A stretch of DNA of 64,000 nt. It comes from Zhihengliuella sp. ISTPL4. GTDB taxonomy: Bacteria; Actinomycetota; Actinomycetes; Actinomycetales; Microbacteriaceae. The notes beneath the pieces were generated by a model. It was not told the DNA's origin and ran no database searches. It saw only the letters and a list, made by a program, of their open reading frames with translations. The stretch covers positions 1,364,001-1,428,000 of the forward strand of contig NZ_CP025422.1 in assembly GCF_002848265.1 (NCBI RefSeq), written 5' to 3'. Shown piece by piece: positions 8,243 through 16,889 of this stretch. Position 1 is the stretch's first letter. Each line of letters starts with the position of its first letter. The position numbers and the translations under genes are program-made.

Positions 8243-9265
8243 ATGTTTCGTCTCCTGGGGATCCTGCTCACCGTGCTCTTCGCGATCGCGACGGCGATCG
8301 TCGTGTGGCCGCAGTTCTTCCGCCTCGAGCAGACCTACCCGTTCGCGCAGCTCGTCGCCGCCCGCGGCATCGTGCTCGGCGGGTTCCTGGTCATCGCGGT
8401 GCTGGCACTGTTGCTCCTGCTCGCCCGTCCTCTCCGCGGCTTCGCGGCGTCGATCCTGATCGTCGCCCTCCTCGGCGCCGCGGCGACGGGTGCCATCGGC
8501 GCGACCCGCGGCTTCGGCACGGGCACGCTCCCCGAGCCGACGGACACCAGCATGCGGGTGCTCACCTGGAACACGGCGGGAGAGGCGGTGTCGGCCGAGC
8601 AGATCGCCCACGAGATCCTGGAGCAGCAAGCCGACGTGGTCGCGCTGCCGGAGACCACCGAGGAGGTCGGCGAGCGGATCGCGCTGATGCTGCGCGAGCA
8701 GGGCCACCCGATGTGGGTGCACCACGTGCAGTTCCGCCCGGACGTGGAGGACGGCCCGCAGTCCTGGCAGACCACCGTCCTCGTGGCTCCGGAGCTCGGG
8801 GAGTACTCCGTGATCGAGTCCTCCAAGGACGGCAGCAACAACACCGGGTCCGTGCCGAGCGCTGTGCTCATGCCCATCGACGGCGACGGTCCCACGATCG
8901 TCGCCGTGCACGCGGTCGCGCCGCGCATGGAGGAGATGAAGCAGTGGCAGAGCGATCTGCAGTGGATCGCCGACCAGTGCCCCGCGGGTGACTTCATCCT
9001 CGCCGGCGACTTCAACGCCACCGTCGACCACATGGCCTCCCTCGGCGTCGATGGCGGCGACATCGGCTACTGCCGCGACGTCGCGTCCCGGACCGGCAAC
9101 GGGATGTCGGGCACGTGGCCGAGTTCGTTCCCCGCCCTCGCCGGCGCCCCCATCGACCACGTGATGGCGTCCGCCAACTGGCGGCCCGCCGGCTCCGCCG
9201 TGCTCGACGACGCCGGCGGGAGCGATCACCGCGCCCTGATCGTGCAGCTCGAGCCCGCCGGCTGA
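8243..9265 (+). CDS. Membrane-anchored endonuclease/exonuclease/phosphatase (EEP) family protein
   Basis: A 340-residue protein with three N-terminal membrane segments (about 1-24, 42-61 and 66-87). An extracytoplasmic EEP domain follows, opening with RVLTWN110. Catalytic motifs seen are PETTEE, G-D256-F-N258 and S-D328-H329. The topology matches the many actinobacterial proteins with three helices and an external EEP domain, whose substrates (nucleic acid or phospholipid) are undetermined. The start at 8243 is preferred because it opens directly into the first helix and has a -10 box seven bases upstream. Confidence 0.88.
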   Translation: MFRLLGILLTVLFAIATAIVVWPQFFRLEQTYPFAQLVAARGIVLGGFLVIAVLALLLLLARPLRGFAASILIVALLGAAATGAIGATRGFGTGTLPEPTDTSMRVLTWNTAGEAVSAEQIAHEILEQQADVVALPETTEEVGERIALMLREQGHPMWVHHVQFRPDVEDGPQSWQTTVLVAPELGEYSVIESSKDGSNNTGSVPSAVLMPIDGDGPTIVAVHAVAPRMEEMKQWQSDLQWIADQCPAGDFILAGDFNATVDHMASLGVDGGDIGYCRDVASRTGNGMSGTWPSSFPALAGAPIDHVMASANWRPAGSAVLDDAGGSDHRALIVQLEPAG

Positions 9266-9301
9266 TCACCGCCCTGCCCGCCTAGGTGAGAGACTGGACG
9301 G

Positions 9302-10723
9302 ATGAGCACCGGAGAAAACGACACGATCGCTGACGAGACCGTCGGAGCCCCCGTCGAGAACAGCTCGACCAACCGGAAGCAGCCCTTCCCGCAGGGCTTC
9401 CTCGACACCATCTCGACCGGGTGGGCCGAGCGCCCGGAGACGCGGCCCGCCCCGCGCGCTCAGGCCCCGTACGCCCAGCGCCGCCGCGCCGCCGTCTCCG
9501 CTGCCTTCCCCGGGAAGCGACTCGTGATCCCCGCCGGCTCGCTCAAGCAGCGCAGCAACGACACCGACTACGTCTTCCGCGCGCATTCGGCCTTCGCGCA
9601 TCTCACCGGCTGGGCATCCGACGCCGAGCCCGACTCGGTCCTCGTTTTCGAACCGACGACGGATGGACACGACGTCACCCTGTACTTCCGCGAGCGCGCC
9701 GACCGCACGACGACCGAGTTCTACGCCGACGCCACGGTCGGCGAGTTCTGGATCGGACCGCGCCCGTCCCTGGCCGGCGTCGCCGCCGATCTTCAGGTGG
9801 CGACGGCGCACCTGGACGAGTTCGCCCCGGTCGACGGAGAGCTTTTCCTCGACGAGGACGAGGCCCTCACGCGCTTCGTCTCCGAGCTGCGCCTGATCAA
9901 GGACGACTTCGAGATCGCCGAGATGCGCCGCGCCGTGGGGATCACCGCGCAGGGCTTCGACGACATCATCCGCGAGCTCCCCGCTGCCGTCGCGCACGCC
10001 CGCGGCGAACGCGTCGTCGAGGGCGTCTTCCACCGCCGCGCTCGCGAGGACGGCAACGGCGAGGGCTATGACACGATCGCCGCCTCCGGCCCGCACGCGT
10101 GCTACCTGCACTGGACGCGCAACGACGGCACGGTCGTGCCCGGTGACCTCATCCTCGTCGATGCCGGCGTAGAGGCGGACAGCCTCTACACCGCCGACAT
10201 CACCCGGACGCTGCCGGTGTCCGGGAGGTTCAGCGAGGTGCAGCGTCGCGTCTACGAGACCGTCCGCGAGGCCGCCGACGCCGCCTTCGCCGCGGCGAAG
10301 GTCGGCGTCCGGTTCCGCGACGTCCACGCGGCGGCCATGACCGTGATCGCCGCGCGTACCGCGGAATGGGGTCTGTTGCCCGTCACCGCCGAGGAGGCGC
10401 TCGACGCGGACAGAGGCGGCCAGCACCGTCGGTACATGGTCCACGGCACATCGCACCATCTCGGCATCGACGTGCATGACTGTGCCCAGGCACGCCGGGA
10501 GATGTACTACGACGGCATCCTCACGCCGGGCATGGTCTTCACGATCGAGCCCGGACTGTACTTCCAGATCGACGACCTCACGGTACCGGCCGAACTGCGC
10601 GGCATCGGCGTCCGGATCGAGGACGACATCCTGATGACCGAGGACGGGCCCGTCAACCTCTCCGCGGACATCCCCCGCACGGCCGACGAGGTCGAGGCGT
10701 GGATGGCTCGCCTGCAGGGCTGA
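9302..10723 (+). CDS. Xaa-Pro aminopeptidase (aminopeptidase P, M24B family)
   Basis: A 473-residue enzyme with an N-terminal creatinase-like domain and a C-terminal pita-bread metallopeptidase domain. Metal ligands by motif are D287 (VDAG), D299 (TADITRT), H385 (HGTSHHLG), E416 (TIEPGLYF) and E440 (VRIEDD). It removes N-terminal residues that precede proline, in the cytoplasm. Spacing between the two Asp ligands is one residue longer than in E. coli PepP. A GAGACT sequence lies six bases before the ATG, a weaker version of the leaderless promoter pattern. It converges on the alpha/beta-hydrolase gene. Confidence 0.92.
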   Translation: MSTGENDTIADETVGAPVENSSTNRKQPFPQGFLDTISTGWAERPETRPAPRAQAPYAQRRRAAVSAAFPGKRLVIPAGSLKQRSNDTDYVFRAHSAFAHLTGWASDAEPDSVLVFEPTTDGHDVTLYFRERADRTTTEFYADATVGEFWIGPRPSLAGVAADLQVATAHLDEFAPVDGELFLDEDEALTRFVSELRLIKDDFEIAEMRRAVGITAQGFDDIIRELPAAVAHARGERVVEGVFHRRAREDGNGEGYDTIAASGPHACYLHWTRNDGTVVPGDLILVDAGVEADSLYTADITRTLPVSGRFSEVQRRVYETVREAADAAFAAAKVGVRFRDVHAAAMTVIAARTAEWGLLPVTAEEALDADRGGQHRRYMVHGTSHHLGIDVHDCAQARREMYYDGILTPGMVFTIEPGLYFQIDDLTVPAELRGIGVRIEDDILMTEDGPVNLSADIPRTADEVEAWMARLQG

Positions 10724-10733
10724 CGACGGGAAG

Positions 10734-10755
10734 GAGCGGGGCCGCGGCCCCGCTC
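10734..10755. terminator. Hairpin between convergent genes
   Basis: Inverted repeat GAGCGGGG (10734-10741) and CCCCGCTC (10748-10755) around a CCGCGG loop. It fills the gap between the aminopeptidase stop and the convergent hydrolase stop. Confidence 0.7.
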
Positions 10756-10756
10756 A

Positions 10757-11434
10757 TCACCCTCGCAGCGTCCTGACGAAGGCATCGACCACGGGCGCCA
10801 GGTCCGCGCCGACGTCCGCCGGTGGTCGCCGCCGGCCCTTCACCTCGAAGGAGTGGCCGCCACCCTCGATCCAGTGCACCCGCGCGTCCTGACAGGACGC
10901 GACGGCATCCTCGAGCTGGGCGATCGGCTGGATGAACGGATCCGCCGCCCCCTCGATGAACAACTGCGGCGCGGCGATCGACGGCAGGTGGGCGATGCGC
11001 GGCTTGTCTGGACGTCCCGGGGGATGGAGGGGGTACCCGAGGTAGACGAGACCCTCCACGGCGAGACCTTCCGCGACGGCCAGGGACGCCATGCGTCCGC
11101 CGTAGGACTTCCCGGCCGCCCAAACCGCGGCTCCGGGTGCCCGGACGCGGGCTTCGGCGACCGCGGCATCCCACGTCGCCACCGCGTGCGCGGCAGGGCC
11201 TGGCATGCGGCGTCCCTGTTCGGCGTACGGGAAGGCGAAACGCAGCGTCGAATAGCCGAGCGCCGCGAGCGCCCGGTCGAATCCGACGAGGAACGGGTGG
11301 TCCTTCCCGGCTCCGGCCCCGTGGGCGATCAGCACGACGTCGTCGCGGGTGCCCGGTGTCCAGTCGGCGGACACCGTGGTCGCCCCAGCGGGCAGGGCGA
11401 CCTCGATCCGGACGGCGGCGGGCTCCGGGATCAC
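10757..11434 (-). CDS. Alpha/beta-hydrolase (KANL3/Tex30-like, dienelactone-hydrolase superfamily)
   Basis: A 225-residue single-domain hydrolase. The nucleophile elbow is GKS110YGG, the acid is probably D165 (EGAADPF), and the base is H194 (GGGHSF). An oxyanion strand, VVLIAHGAGAGKDHP, precedes them. Substrate is unknown. Its ATG overlaps the stop of the upstream stress-protein gene by four bases (11431-11434), so the two are translationally coupled. Confidence 0.82.
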   Translation of the reverse strand: MIPEPAAVRIEVALPAGATTVSADWTPGTRDDVVLIAHGAGAGKDHPFLVGFDRALAALGYSTLRFAFPYAEQGRRMPGPAAHAVATWDAAVAEARVRAPGAAVWAAGKSYGGRMASLAVAEGLAVEGLVYLGYPLHPPGRPDKPRIAHLPSIAAPQLFIEGAADPFIQPIAQLEDAVASCQDARVHWIEGGGHSFEVKGRRRPPADVGADLAPVVDAFVRTLRG

Positions 11435-12183
11435 CGCACGGATCCGGGAGTGCCGGTCTCCGGGTCGGCGGGCCGCGGCGGAAGACCGGGCTCAGGAGCG
11501 GGAGCAGGCTCAGGTGCCGGGCCGGGCTCAGGAGCCGGAGCAGGCTCCGGAGCCGGAGCAGGCTCAGGAGCCGGAGCAGGCTCCGGTGCCGGAGCAGGCT
11601 CCGGTGCCGGGCCGGGCTCAGGGGCGGGGGCAGGAGCGGGAGCCGGAGTGCCCTGCGGGATCCGCTCGCCGTACTTCGGCGGCTCGTCGAGGTTCACCGG
11701 CGGACGGACCGGGGCGACGCGCTGGGCGCCCAGCACCTGCCGTGCCTTCGCCAGCGAGCCGGGCTGCACGGTCACCTCGTAGTGGTCAGCGGCGAACTGC
11801 GTCACGCTCGCGAAGTCCCGACGCCGACGCACGATCGCGTACGTGATGAGGCTCAGCAGCATGCCGACCGCGACACCGATGAGGACGAAGCCCACGAACA
11901 GCTGGATCGGCACCTCGGGGTTGCCGAGGACGAGGATCGCCGAGAGGAACAGGCCGATGAGCACGCCGTTGATCGCGCCGGACCGCGCAGCGGCGGCATA
12001 CCCGAGTCGTCCGGTCACGCGCTCGACCGTCCGCACGCTCTGGCCGACGATCGCGATGTCGCGCGCGGGGACTTCCCCGGCGATCAGCTTCGACACCGCC
12101 TTCTGCGCGCTCTCGTAGTCGCGCATCGACGCGACGATCTCACCGGTGTCCGTGCCGCTCGCGGGGCGATTCAGCATGCTCAT
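11431..12183 (-). CDS. General-stress-protein-like membrane protein (GSP17M/YflT-type domain) with Pro-rich repeat tail
   Basis: A 250-residue protein. Residues 15-60 resemble the general stress protein 17M domain (EIVASMRDYESAQKAVSKLI). Two membrane segments follow (about 68-88 and 95-118), then a cytosolic basic stretch. The tail, from about residue 180, is an array of PAPEPA/G hexapeptides. The ATG at 12183 is used; another in-frame ATG two codons later is possible. The Pro-Ala-Glu tail may act as a rigid spacer or wall-spanning rod (inference). The gene is coupled to the downstream alpha/beta-hydrolase. Confidence 0.72.
   Translation of the reverse strand: MSMLNRPASGTDTGEIVASMRDYESAQKAVSKLIAGEVPARDIAIVGQSVRTVERVTGRLGYAAAARSGAINGVLIGLFLSAILVLGNPEVPIQLFVGFVLIGVAVGMLLSLITYAIVRRRRDFASVTQFAADHYEVTVQPGSLAKARQVLGAQRVAPVRPPVNLDEPPKYGERIPQGTPAPAPAPAPEPGPAPEPAPAPEPAPAPEPAPAPEPAPAPEPGPAPEPAPAPEPGLPPRPADPETGTPGSVR
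11485..11628 (-). repeat. Eight tandem 18-bp units encoding PAPEP(A/G)
   Basis: Eight consecutive hexapeptide units (A or G at the last position) within the C-terminal tail of the stress-protein-like gene. The 18-bp unit keeps the frame, so copy-number changes would alter tail length without breaking the protein. Confidence 0.85.
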
Positions 12184-12258
12184 CCGGCCATTCTTCCACG
12201 TCGCGCCTCGACGCCGGCCGAGGGCCCGTCGCGACCGCCGCCCCGGCACACCGCGGGC

Positions 12259-12264
12259 TACGCT
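12259..12264 (+). promoter_or_regulatory. -10 box (TACGCT) for the MgtE-like gene, leaderless type
   Basis: TACGCT ends six bases before the GTG at 12271, and no ribosome-binding site is present. Confidence 0.45.
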
Positions 12265-12270
12265 GGTCGA

Positions 12271-13539
12271 GTGAGCACACAACGGGTTTTCGCCGCGCGC
12301 CTGGCAGGCTGCGCCGTCTTCGATCCCGTCGGCGACCGGCTCGGCAAGGTCCGGGATGTCGTCGTCGTGTATCGAAGTACCGCGGCCCCGCGCGTGATCG
12401 GTCTCGTGGTGGAGATCCCCGGGCGCCGCCATGTGTTCCTCTCCATCGGCCGGGTCACGTCGATCCGGTCCGGGCAGGTCATCACCACCGGTCTCATCAA
12501 CGTGCGCCGCTTCTCCCCCCGCGCCGGCGAGGTGCGTGTCCTCGCGGAGATGCTGGGGCGACGCGTGAGCCTCACCGACGGCAGCGGCACCGCCGTCATC
12601 GAGGACGTCGCGATCGAACCCAACCGCCTCGGCGAGTGGGCGATCAGTCAGCTCTTCCTGCGTCGCCCGAAGACCGGCGCCTCGCCGTTCGCGAAGGGCC
12701 CGACGACGTTCGCGGCGTGGAGCGAGGTCACCGAGGAGCAGGCGCCGGGCGAAGCGCAGTCCGCCGAACAGCTCGTCGCCTCCTATTCCGAGCTGCACGC
12801 CGCCGACCTCGCGAACACCCTCCTCGATCTCCCGCAGCAGCGCATGATCGAGGTCGCCGAGGAGCTGTCAGACGATCGCCTCGCCGACGCCCTCGAGGAG
12901 ATGCCCGAGGACGAGCAGGTGCACATCCTCGACCGCCTCGGCGAGGAGCGCGCGGCCGACATCCTCGACCAGATGGAGCCGGACGACGCCGCCGACCTCC
13001 TGGCCCAGCTCCCGCCCACCCAGCTGGAGGAGCTGCTGCAGCGCATGGAGCCGGAGAAGGCGGAAGACGTCCGGATGCTCCTGCGCTACGGTCCCGATAC
13101 CGCCGGCGGTCTGATGACCCCTGAGCCGATCATCCTGTCCGCGGACGCCACGGTCGCAGAGGCGCTCGCGCTCATCCGCCGCCACGAGCTGCATCCCGCC
13201 CTCGCCGCGGCCGTGTTCGTGACGCTCCCGCCCTTCGAGACGCCCACCGGCCGGCTGCTCGGCCTCGTGCACTTCCAGCGGATGCTCCGCTACCCGCCGC
13301 ATGAGCGGCTCGGGGCGATCCTCGACGACAGCCTGGAACCGGTGCCTGTCACCGCCTCCGCCGCCGAGGTCGCCCGCATGCTGGCGAGCTACGACCTCGT
13401 GTCGCTTCCCGTGGTCGATGCCGCGCACCGCCTTGTCGGCGCGATCAGCATCGACGACGTCCTCGACTATCTCCTCCCGGACGACTGGCGGACGCACGAC
13501 AGCGACGACGTCTCCCCGCCTGTGACGGGGGCACGCTGA
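12271..13539 (+). CDS. MgtE N-domain/CBS protein with N-terminal PRC-barrel-like domain, lacking the membrane channel
   Basis: A 422-residue soluble protein. Residues 1-100 look like a PRC-barrel pair (GDRLGKVRDVVV, LTDGSG). Residues about 165-275 match the MgtE intracellular N domain, with repeated DLANTLLDLP, ADALEEMPEDE and AADILDQMEPDDAADLL motifs. Two CBS domains follow (about 280-410, PVTASAAEVARML, VGAISIDDVLDYL). There is no transmembrane domain, so it cannot be a Mg2+ channel itself; Mg2+ or nucleotide sensing is an inference. The mycobacterial counterpart sits in the same order next to DUF1003 and mrp. It overlaps the DUF1003 start by one base. Confidence 0.85.
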   Translation: MSTQRVFAARLAGCAVFDPVGDRLGKVRDVVVVYRSTAAPRVIGLVVEIPGRRHVFLSIGRVTSIRSGQVITTGLINVRRFSPRAGEVRVLAEMLGRRVSLTDGSGTAVIEDVAIEPNRLGEWAISQLFLRRPKTGASPFAKGPTTFAAWSEVTEEQAPGEAQSAEQLVASYSELHAADLANTLLDLPQQRMIEVAEELSDDRLADALEEMPEDEQVHILDRLGEERAADILDQMEPDDAADLLAQLPPTQLEELLQRMEPEKAEDVRMLLRYGPDTAGGLMTPEPIILSADATVAEALALIRRHELHPALAAAVFVTLPPFETPTGRLLGLVHFQRMLRYPPHERLGAILDDSLEPVPVTASAAEVARMLASYDLVSLPVVDAAHRLVGAISIDDVLDYLLPDDWRTHDSDDVSPPVTGAR

Positions 13540-14060
13540 TGGCGCGCAAGGAACGGGCCGCCCGCCTCGACGCCCCGGGACGGACGAGCACCCGCCCCCG
13601 TTCCACGTCGCGGGACCGCTTCGGACGTTTCACGGAGTGGGTCGCCCGCGCGATGGGCACCCCGGCCTTCCTGGTGATCCTCAGCCTCTTCTGCATCCTC
13701 TGGATCGGCTGGAACACGCTGATGCCGCGGGAGGTGCGGTTCGACGACGCCGCGCTCGGCTTCACCGCGCTCACGCTGATGCTGTCGCTGCAGGCCTCTT
13801 ACGCCGCTCCGCTCATCCTCCTCGCGCAGAACCGCCAGGACGACCGCGACCGCGTGCAGATCGAGCAGGACCGGCAGCGCGCCGAGCGCAACCTCGCCGA
13901 CACCGAGTATCTCGCCCGCGAGATCGTCGCACTGCGGATGTCGCTGGAGGAGCGGAACTCGCAGGTCGTTACCCGCGACGTGCTGCGGCAGGAGCTCCGC
14001 GCCCTCTTGGCCGAGCTGGGCGACGCCGAGGAGAAGCCCACGGGCGGCACCGCATCATGA
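13539..14060 (+). CDS. DUF1003 membrane protein
   Basis: A 173-residue protein with a basic N terminus and two central membrane segments (about 43-62 and 75-98). The DUF1003 signature is present (LSLQASYAAPLILLAQNRQDDRDR). A charged coiled-coil-like C terminus follows. The ATG overlaps the TGA of the MgtE-like gene by one base, and its own stop overlaps the mrp ATG by four bases. The three proteins are therefore made in a coupled way and may work together. Function unknown. Confidence 0.88.
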   Translation: MARKERAARLDAPGRTSTRPRSTSRDRFGRFTEWVARAMGTPAFLVILSLFCILWIGWNTLMPREVRFDDAALGFTALTLMLSLQASYAAPLILLAQNRQDDRDRVQIEQDRQRAERNLADTEYLAREIVALRMSLEERNSQVVTRDVLRQELRALLAELGDAEEKPTGGTAS

Positions 14061-15178
14061 GCGGGGCCGAGAGCGTCAGGGCCGCCGTCTCGGCGGTGAC
14101 CGATCCGGAACTGCGACGTCCGATCGGCGACCTCGACATGGTGCGGGACATCACGGTCGAGGACGGCGTGGCGCACGTCGGCATCGTCCTGACGATCGTC
14201 GGGTGCCCCGCCGCAGACCGCATCGAGCGGGACGTGCACGGGGCGGCCGCTGCGGTCCCCGGCATCACGGCCGTCGAGGTCGAGGTGGGCGTGATGACCC
14301 CAGCCGAGCGCAGAGCACTCACCGAGCGGTTGCGAGAGGGCCGACCCGCGCGACACATGCCGTTCGGTCCCGACTCCCTCACCCGCGTCATCCTCGTCAG
14401 CAGCGGCAAGGGCGGCGTCGGGAAATCGACGGTCACCGCGAACCTCGCCGTGGCACTCGCCGACCACGGCCTCGCGGTCGGGCTGGTCGACGCGGACGTG
14501 CACGGGTTCTCGATCCCCGGCCTGCTCGGCATCCCCGCCGGCACGCAGCCGACCCGCATCGACGACCTCATGCTGCCGCCGGTGGCCCACGGCGTGAAGA
14601 CCATCTCGATCGGGATGTTCCTGCGCGATGGGGAGTCCGTCGTGGCGTGGCGCGGACCGATGCTGCACCGCACCGTCTCGCAGTTCCTCACCGACGTCTT
14701 CTTCGGCGACCTCGATGTCCTGCTCATCGACATGCCGCCCGGCACCGGTGACATCGCCATCTCGATCGGGCAGCTCCTCCCCCACGCCGAGGTGCTCGTG
14801 GTCACCACCCCCCAGGCGGCGGCCTCCGACGTGGCCATCCGCAGCGGGCTCGTGGCGCGGCAGACCGGCCAGCGGGTGATCGGCGTCGTCGAGAACATGG
14901 CCGCGTACACCCTTCCCGACGGCACCGTCGTCGACCTGTTCGGCGCGGGCGGCGGAGCGGCGGTCGCGGAGGCGCTGTCCGAGCCCGACGCCCCGGTGCC
15001 GTTGCTGGCCTCCATCCCGCTGAGCCCGGCGCTCCGCCAGGGCGGGGACGAGGGCGTCCCGGTCGTCGCGGCCGCCCCGGACGACGCCGCCGCCCAGGCG
15101 ATCCGCGATCTCGCCGCCGCGCTCGCGCGTCGAGGACGAGGGTTGGCCGGCCGCTCGCTGCCCATGTCGATCGGGTGA
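14057..15178 (+). CDS. mrp: Mrp/ApbC-type P-loop ATPase, iron-sulfur cluster carrier family
   Basis: A 373-residue protein. An N-terminal MIP18/DUF59 domain spans about 1-90. The deviant Walker A G-K118-GGVG-K123-S follows (117-124), then DADVHGFSIPGLLG and DMPPGTGD. It belongs to the Nbp35/ApbC family that loads or transfers Fe-S clusters. The CPxC motif found after ENM in many homologues is absent (ENMAAYTLPDGT), as I recall is usual for actinobacterial Mrp. The start at 14057 overlaps the DUF1003 stop by four bases. Confidence 0.92.
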   Translation: MSGAESVRAAVSAVTDPELRRPIGDLDMVRDITVEDGVAHVGIVLTIVGCPAADRIERDVHGAAAAVPGITAVEVEVGVMTPAERRALTERLREGRPARHMPFGPDSLTRVILVSSGKGGVGKSTVTANLAVALADHGLAVGLVDADVHGFSIPGLLGIPAGTQPTRIDDLMLPPVAHGVKTISIGMFLRDGESVVAWRGPMLHRTVSQFLTDVFFGDLDVLLIDMPPGTGDIAISIGQLLPHAEVLVVTTPQAAASDVAIRSGLVARQTGQRVIGVVENMAAYTLPDGTVVDLFGAGGGAAVAEALSEPDAPVPLLASIPLSPALRQGGDEGVPVVAAAPDDAAAQAIRDLAAALARRGRGLAGRSLPMSIG

Positions 15179-15200
15179 GTGTGCGTGGGAGGATGGACGG

Positions 15201-15695
15201 ATGCCGCATCGCTCCGTGACCGTGGATGAAGGTCTCCTTCGGAGGATGGCGCGCGACGCCGCCGTCTACGCCCTGACCAGACCTGTCGCGATCGTGATGT
15301 GGGTGGCGCTGGCGGCTGGGCTCGTGCTCTCCGTGCTCACCCTCAACAGCCGTCTCGCCGCCGGCGAGGAGGTGAGCACGCTCGTCGCCTGGATGCCCGT
15401 CGTGACGGTGGCCCTGGGCGCGTACGCGGTGATCCTCACCACTTCGAGCGCACGACGCGCCGTGCGCGCCGCGATGCCGGTGGAGAGTGTGGTGTGGGTC
15501 GCGCTCGACGAGGATCGGCTGCAGCTGGGGAGCGATCGCCGCCGCTCGGAGATCCCCTACCGCACCTTCCAGAGCCTCCGCGTCGGCAGGGACGCCGTCC
15601 TCTTCAAGGTGCGCGATGCCTCCGTCGCCACCGCGATCCCGCGCTCGCTCTTCAGCGACGAGGAGCTGACGATGCTGCGGGCGAGGATATCCTGA
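15201..15695 (+). CDS. YcxB-like membrane protein
   Basis: A 164-residue protein with two membrane helices (about 29-48 and 63-83). The C-terminal cytosolic domain has strands VVWVALDEDRLQL, SEIPYRTFQSLRVGRDAVLF and IPRSLFSDEEL, the pattern of YcxB-like C-terminal domains. Role unknown. A GGAGG lies about nine bases before the ATG. It follows mrp after 22 bp and converges on tatB. Confidence 0.6.
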   Translation: MPHRSVTVDEGLLRRMARDAAVYALTRPVAIVMWVALAAGLVLSVLTLNSRLAAGEEVSTLVAWMPVVTVALGAYAVILTTSSARRAVRAAMPVESVVWVALDEDRLQLGSDRRRSEIPYRTFQSLRVGRDAVLFKVRDASVATAIPRSLFSDEELTMLRARIS

Positions 15696-15704
15696 TCCGC
15701 GCGC

Positions 15705-16079
15705 TCAGGTCGCCTCGGTGTCGAACGGCGGCCGGTTCTCCGCGCTGAAGGTCGGTGGAGCCGTGCGCGGCGCCACCGGCTCGGCGATCGTCGCGGTGGC
15801 CCGTGCCGGGGTCGCGGGCTGCGGCTCCTCCAGGAGCGCGTCGCGGATGATGCGCCGGGGGTCGTACTGCCGCGGGTCGAGCTTGCGCCAGTCCACGTCG
15901 TCGAGTTCCGGCCCCATCTCCTCCCGAACTCGGCTCTTCGTGTCGCGGACGTACTCGCCCGCCCTGCGCACGATCTTCGCGAAGCCCTCCGCGGCACGCG
16001 GCAGACGCTCGGGGCCGATGATCAGCACGGCGATCAGGCCGATGAGCAGCAGCTTCTCGAAGGTGAGGCCGAACGTCAT
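15705..16079 (-). CDS. tatB: Sec-independent protein translocase subunit TatB
   Basis: A 124-residue protein with an N-terminal membrane helix (about 5-21). The conserved GPERLP hinge and an amphipathic helix (AAEGFAKIVRRAGEYVRD) follow. The tail is acidic and then Pro/Ala-rich. Length and the GPERLP hinge favour TatB over TatA. It would work with TatA and TatC, not in this window, to export folded proteins. The position near mrp and the O-methyltransferase matches mycobacterial tatB. Confidence 0.88.
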   Translation of the reverse strand: MTFGLTFEKLLLIGLIAVLIIGPERLPRAAEGFAKIVRRAGEYVRDTKSRVREEMGPELDDVDWRKLDPRQYDPRRIIRDALLEEPQPATPARATATIAEPVAPRTAPPTFSAENRPPFDTEAT

Positions 16080-16085
16080 GTGAAC

Positions 16086-16091
16086 AGGCTA
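16086..16091 (-). promoter_or_regulatory. -10 box (TAGCCT) for tatB, leaderless type
   Basis: TAGCCT on the minus strand ends six bases before the tatB ATG at 16079. Confidence 0.45.
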
Positions 16092-16169
16092 CCGCCGCGC
16101 CTGCGGGCTCCGCGCGCGTCGACCACATACCCTGGGATCAACAGCCATGCAGGCAGGGAGAGACAGGTC

Positions 16170-16808
16170 ATGAGCGAGCACGACGCCAACGCGCGCTTCC
16201 TTCGGGAGTCCATCGTGGAGCCGGATGCCATCGCCCGCGCACGCGCCCATGCCGTCGAGCTGGGCGCCGCGCCCGTGAGCACGGTCGTCGGCTCGCAGAT
16301 CGCCGTGCTCGCCGCAGCCGGCACCGCCCGCTCCATCGTCGAGATCGGTACCGGCGCCGGGGTCTCCGGACTCTGGCTGCTGCGCGGGGCACCGGACGCG
16401 GTGCTGACCTCGATCGACAACGAGCCCGAGCACCTTGCCGCCGCCCGCCAGGCGTTCGCGGAGGCGAGGGTGCCCGCCACCCGTGCACGGTTCATCGCCG
16501 GGCGCGCGATGGATGTGCTCCCCCGCATGAACGAGGCGTCGTACGACATCGTGCTCGTCGACGCCGACCCCGAGAACGTCATCGAATACGTCGAGCACGG
16601 CCTTCGTCTCGCCCGCACCGGGGGCATGGTGCTCGTGCCTCGCGTCCTCGCCGGAGGCCGGGTGGCCGACCCGGTCCAGCGCGATGACATCACCTCCGCG
16701 TACCGATCGCTCGTGCAGGAGACGCAGGAGTCGTCGGCGGTGCTGGCGACCGTCTCGCCCGCCGGTGAAGGGCTCCTGCAGCTGATCCGGCTCGACGACC
16801 GCTCCTGA
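16170..16808 (+). CDS. SAM-dependent O-methyltransferase
   Basis: A 212-residue class I methyltransferase of the catechol-O-methyltransferase-like family. The SAM-binding motif is VEIGTGAGVSGLWLL, with acidic SIDNEPEH and IVLVDADPEN after it. The ATG at 16170 is chosen because the purine-rich AGGGAGAGACAGG lies just upstream and family members begin with a similar short N terminus. The mycobacterial homologue beside tatB has no firmly known substrate. It is divergent from tatB across 90 bp. Confidence 0.85.
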   Translation: MSEHDANARFLRESIVEPDAIARARAHAVELGAAPVSTVVGSQIAVLAAAGTARSIVEIGTGAGVSGLWLLRGAPDAVLTSIDNEPEHLAAARQAFAEARVPATRARFIAGRAMDVLPRMNEASYDIVLVDADPENVIEYVEHGLRLARTGGMVLVPRVLAGGRVADPVQRDDITSAYRSLVQETQESSAVLATVSPAGEGLLQLIRLDDRS

Positions 16809-16827
16809 TTGAGGAGTACCGACGCGA

Positions 16828-16861
16828 AGAGGGCGATGGATCCACGGATCCATCGCCCTCT
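16828..16861. terminator. Hairpin between the convergent O-methyltransferase and DUF3117 genes
   Basis: Perfect 15-bp stem (arms 16828-16842 and 16847-16861) with a CACG loop, containing GAGGGCGATGGATC and its complement. Confidence 0.8.
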
Positions 16862-16889
16862 CGGTTCCGCCGCAGCGGACCAGATTCGA

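Noticed and set aside
14884..14940. Missing CPxC motif in Mrp as a sign of lost function
   Set aside because: Actinobacterial Mrp proteins commonly have ENM followed by an LPDGT segment instead, so this is normal for the group.
15691..15709. CCTGA/TCAGG hairpin between the YcxB-like and tatB genes
   Set aside because: Only five pairs, three of which arise automatically from two convergent TGA stops. Too weak to call a terminator.
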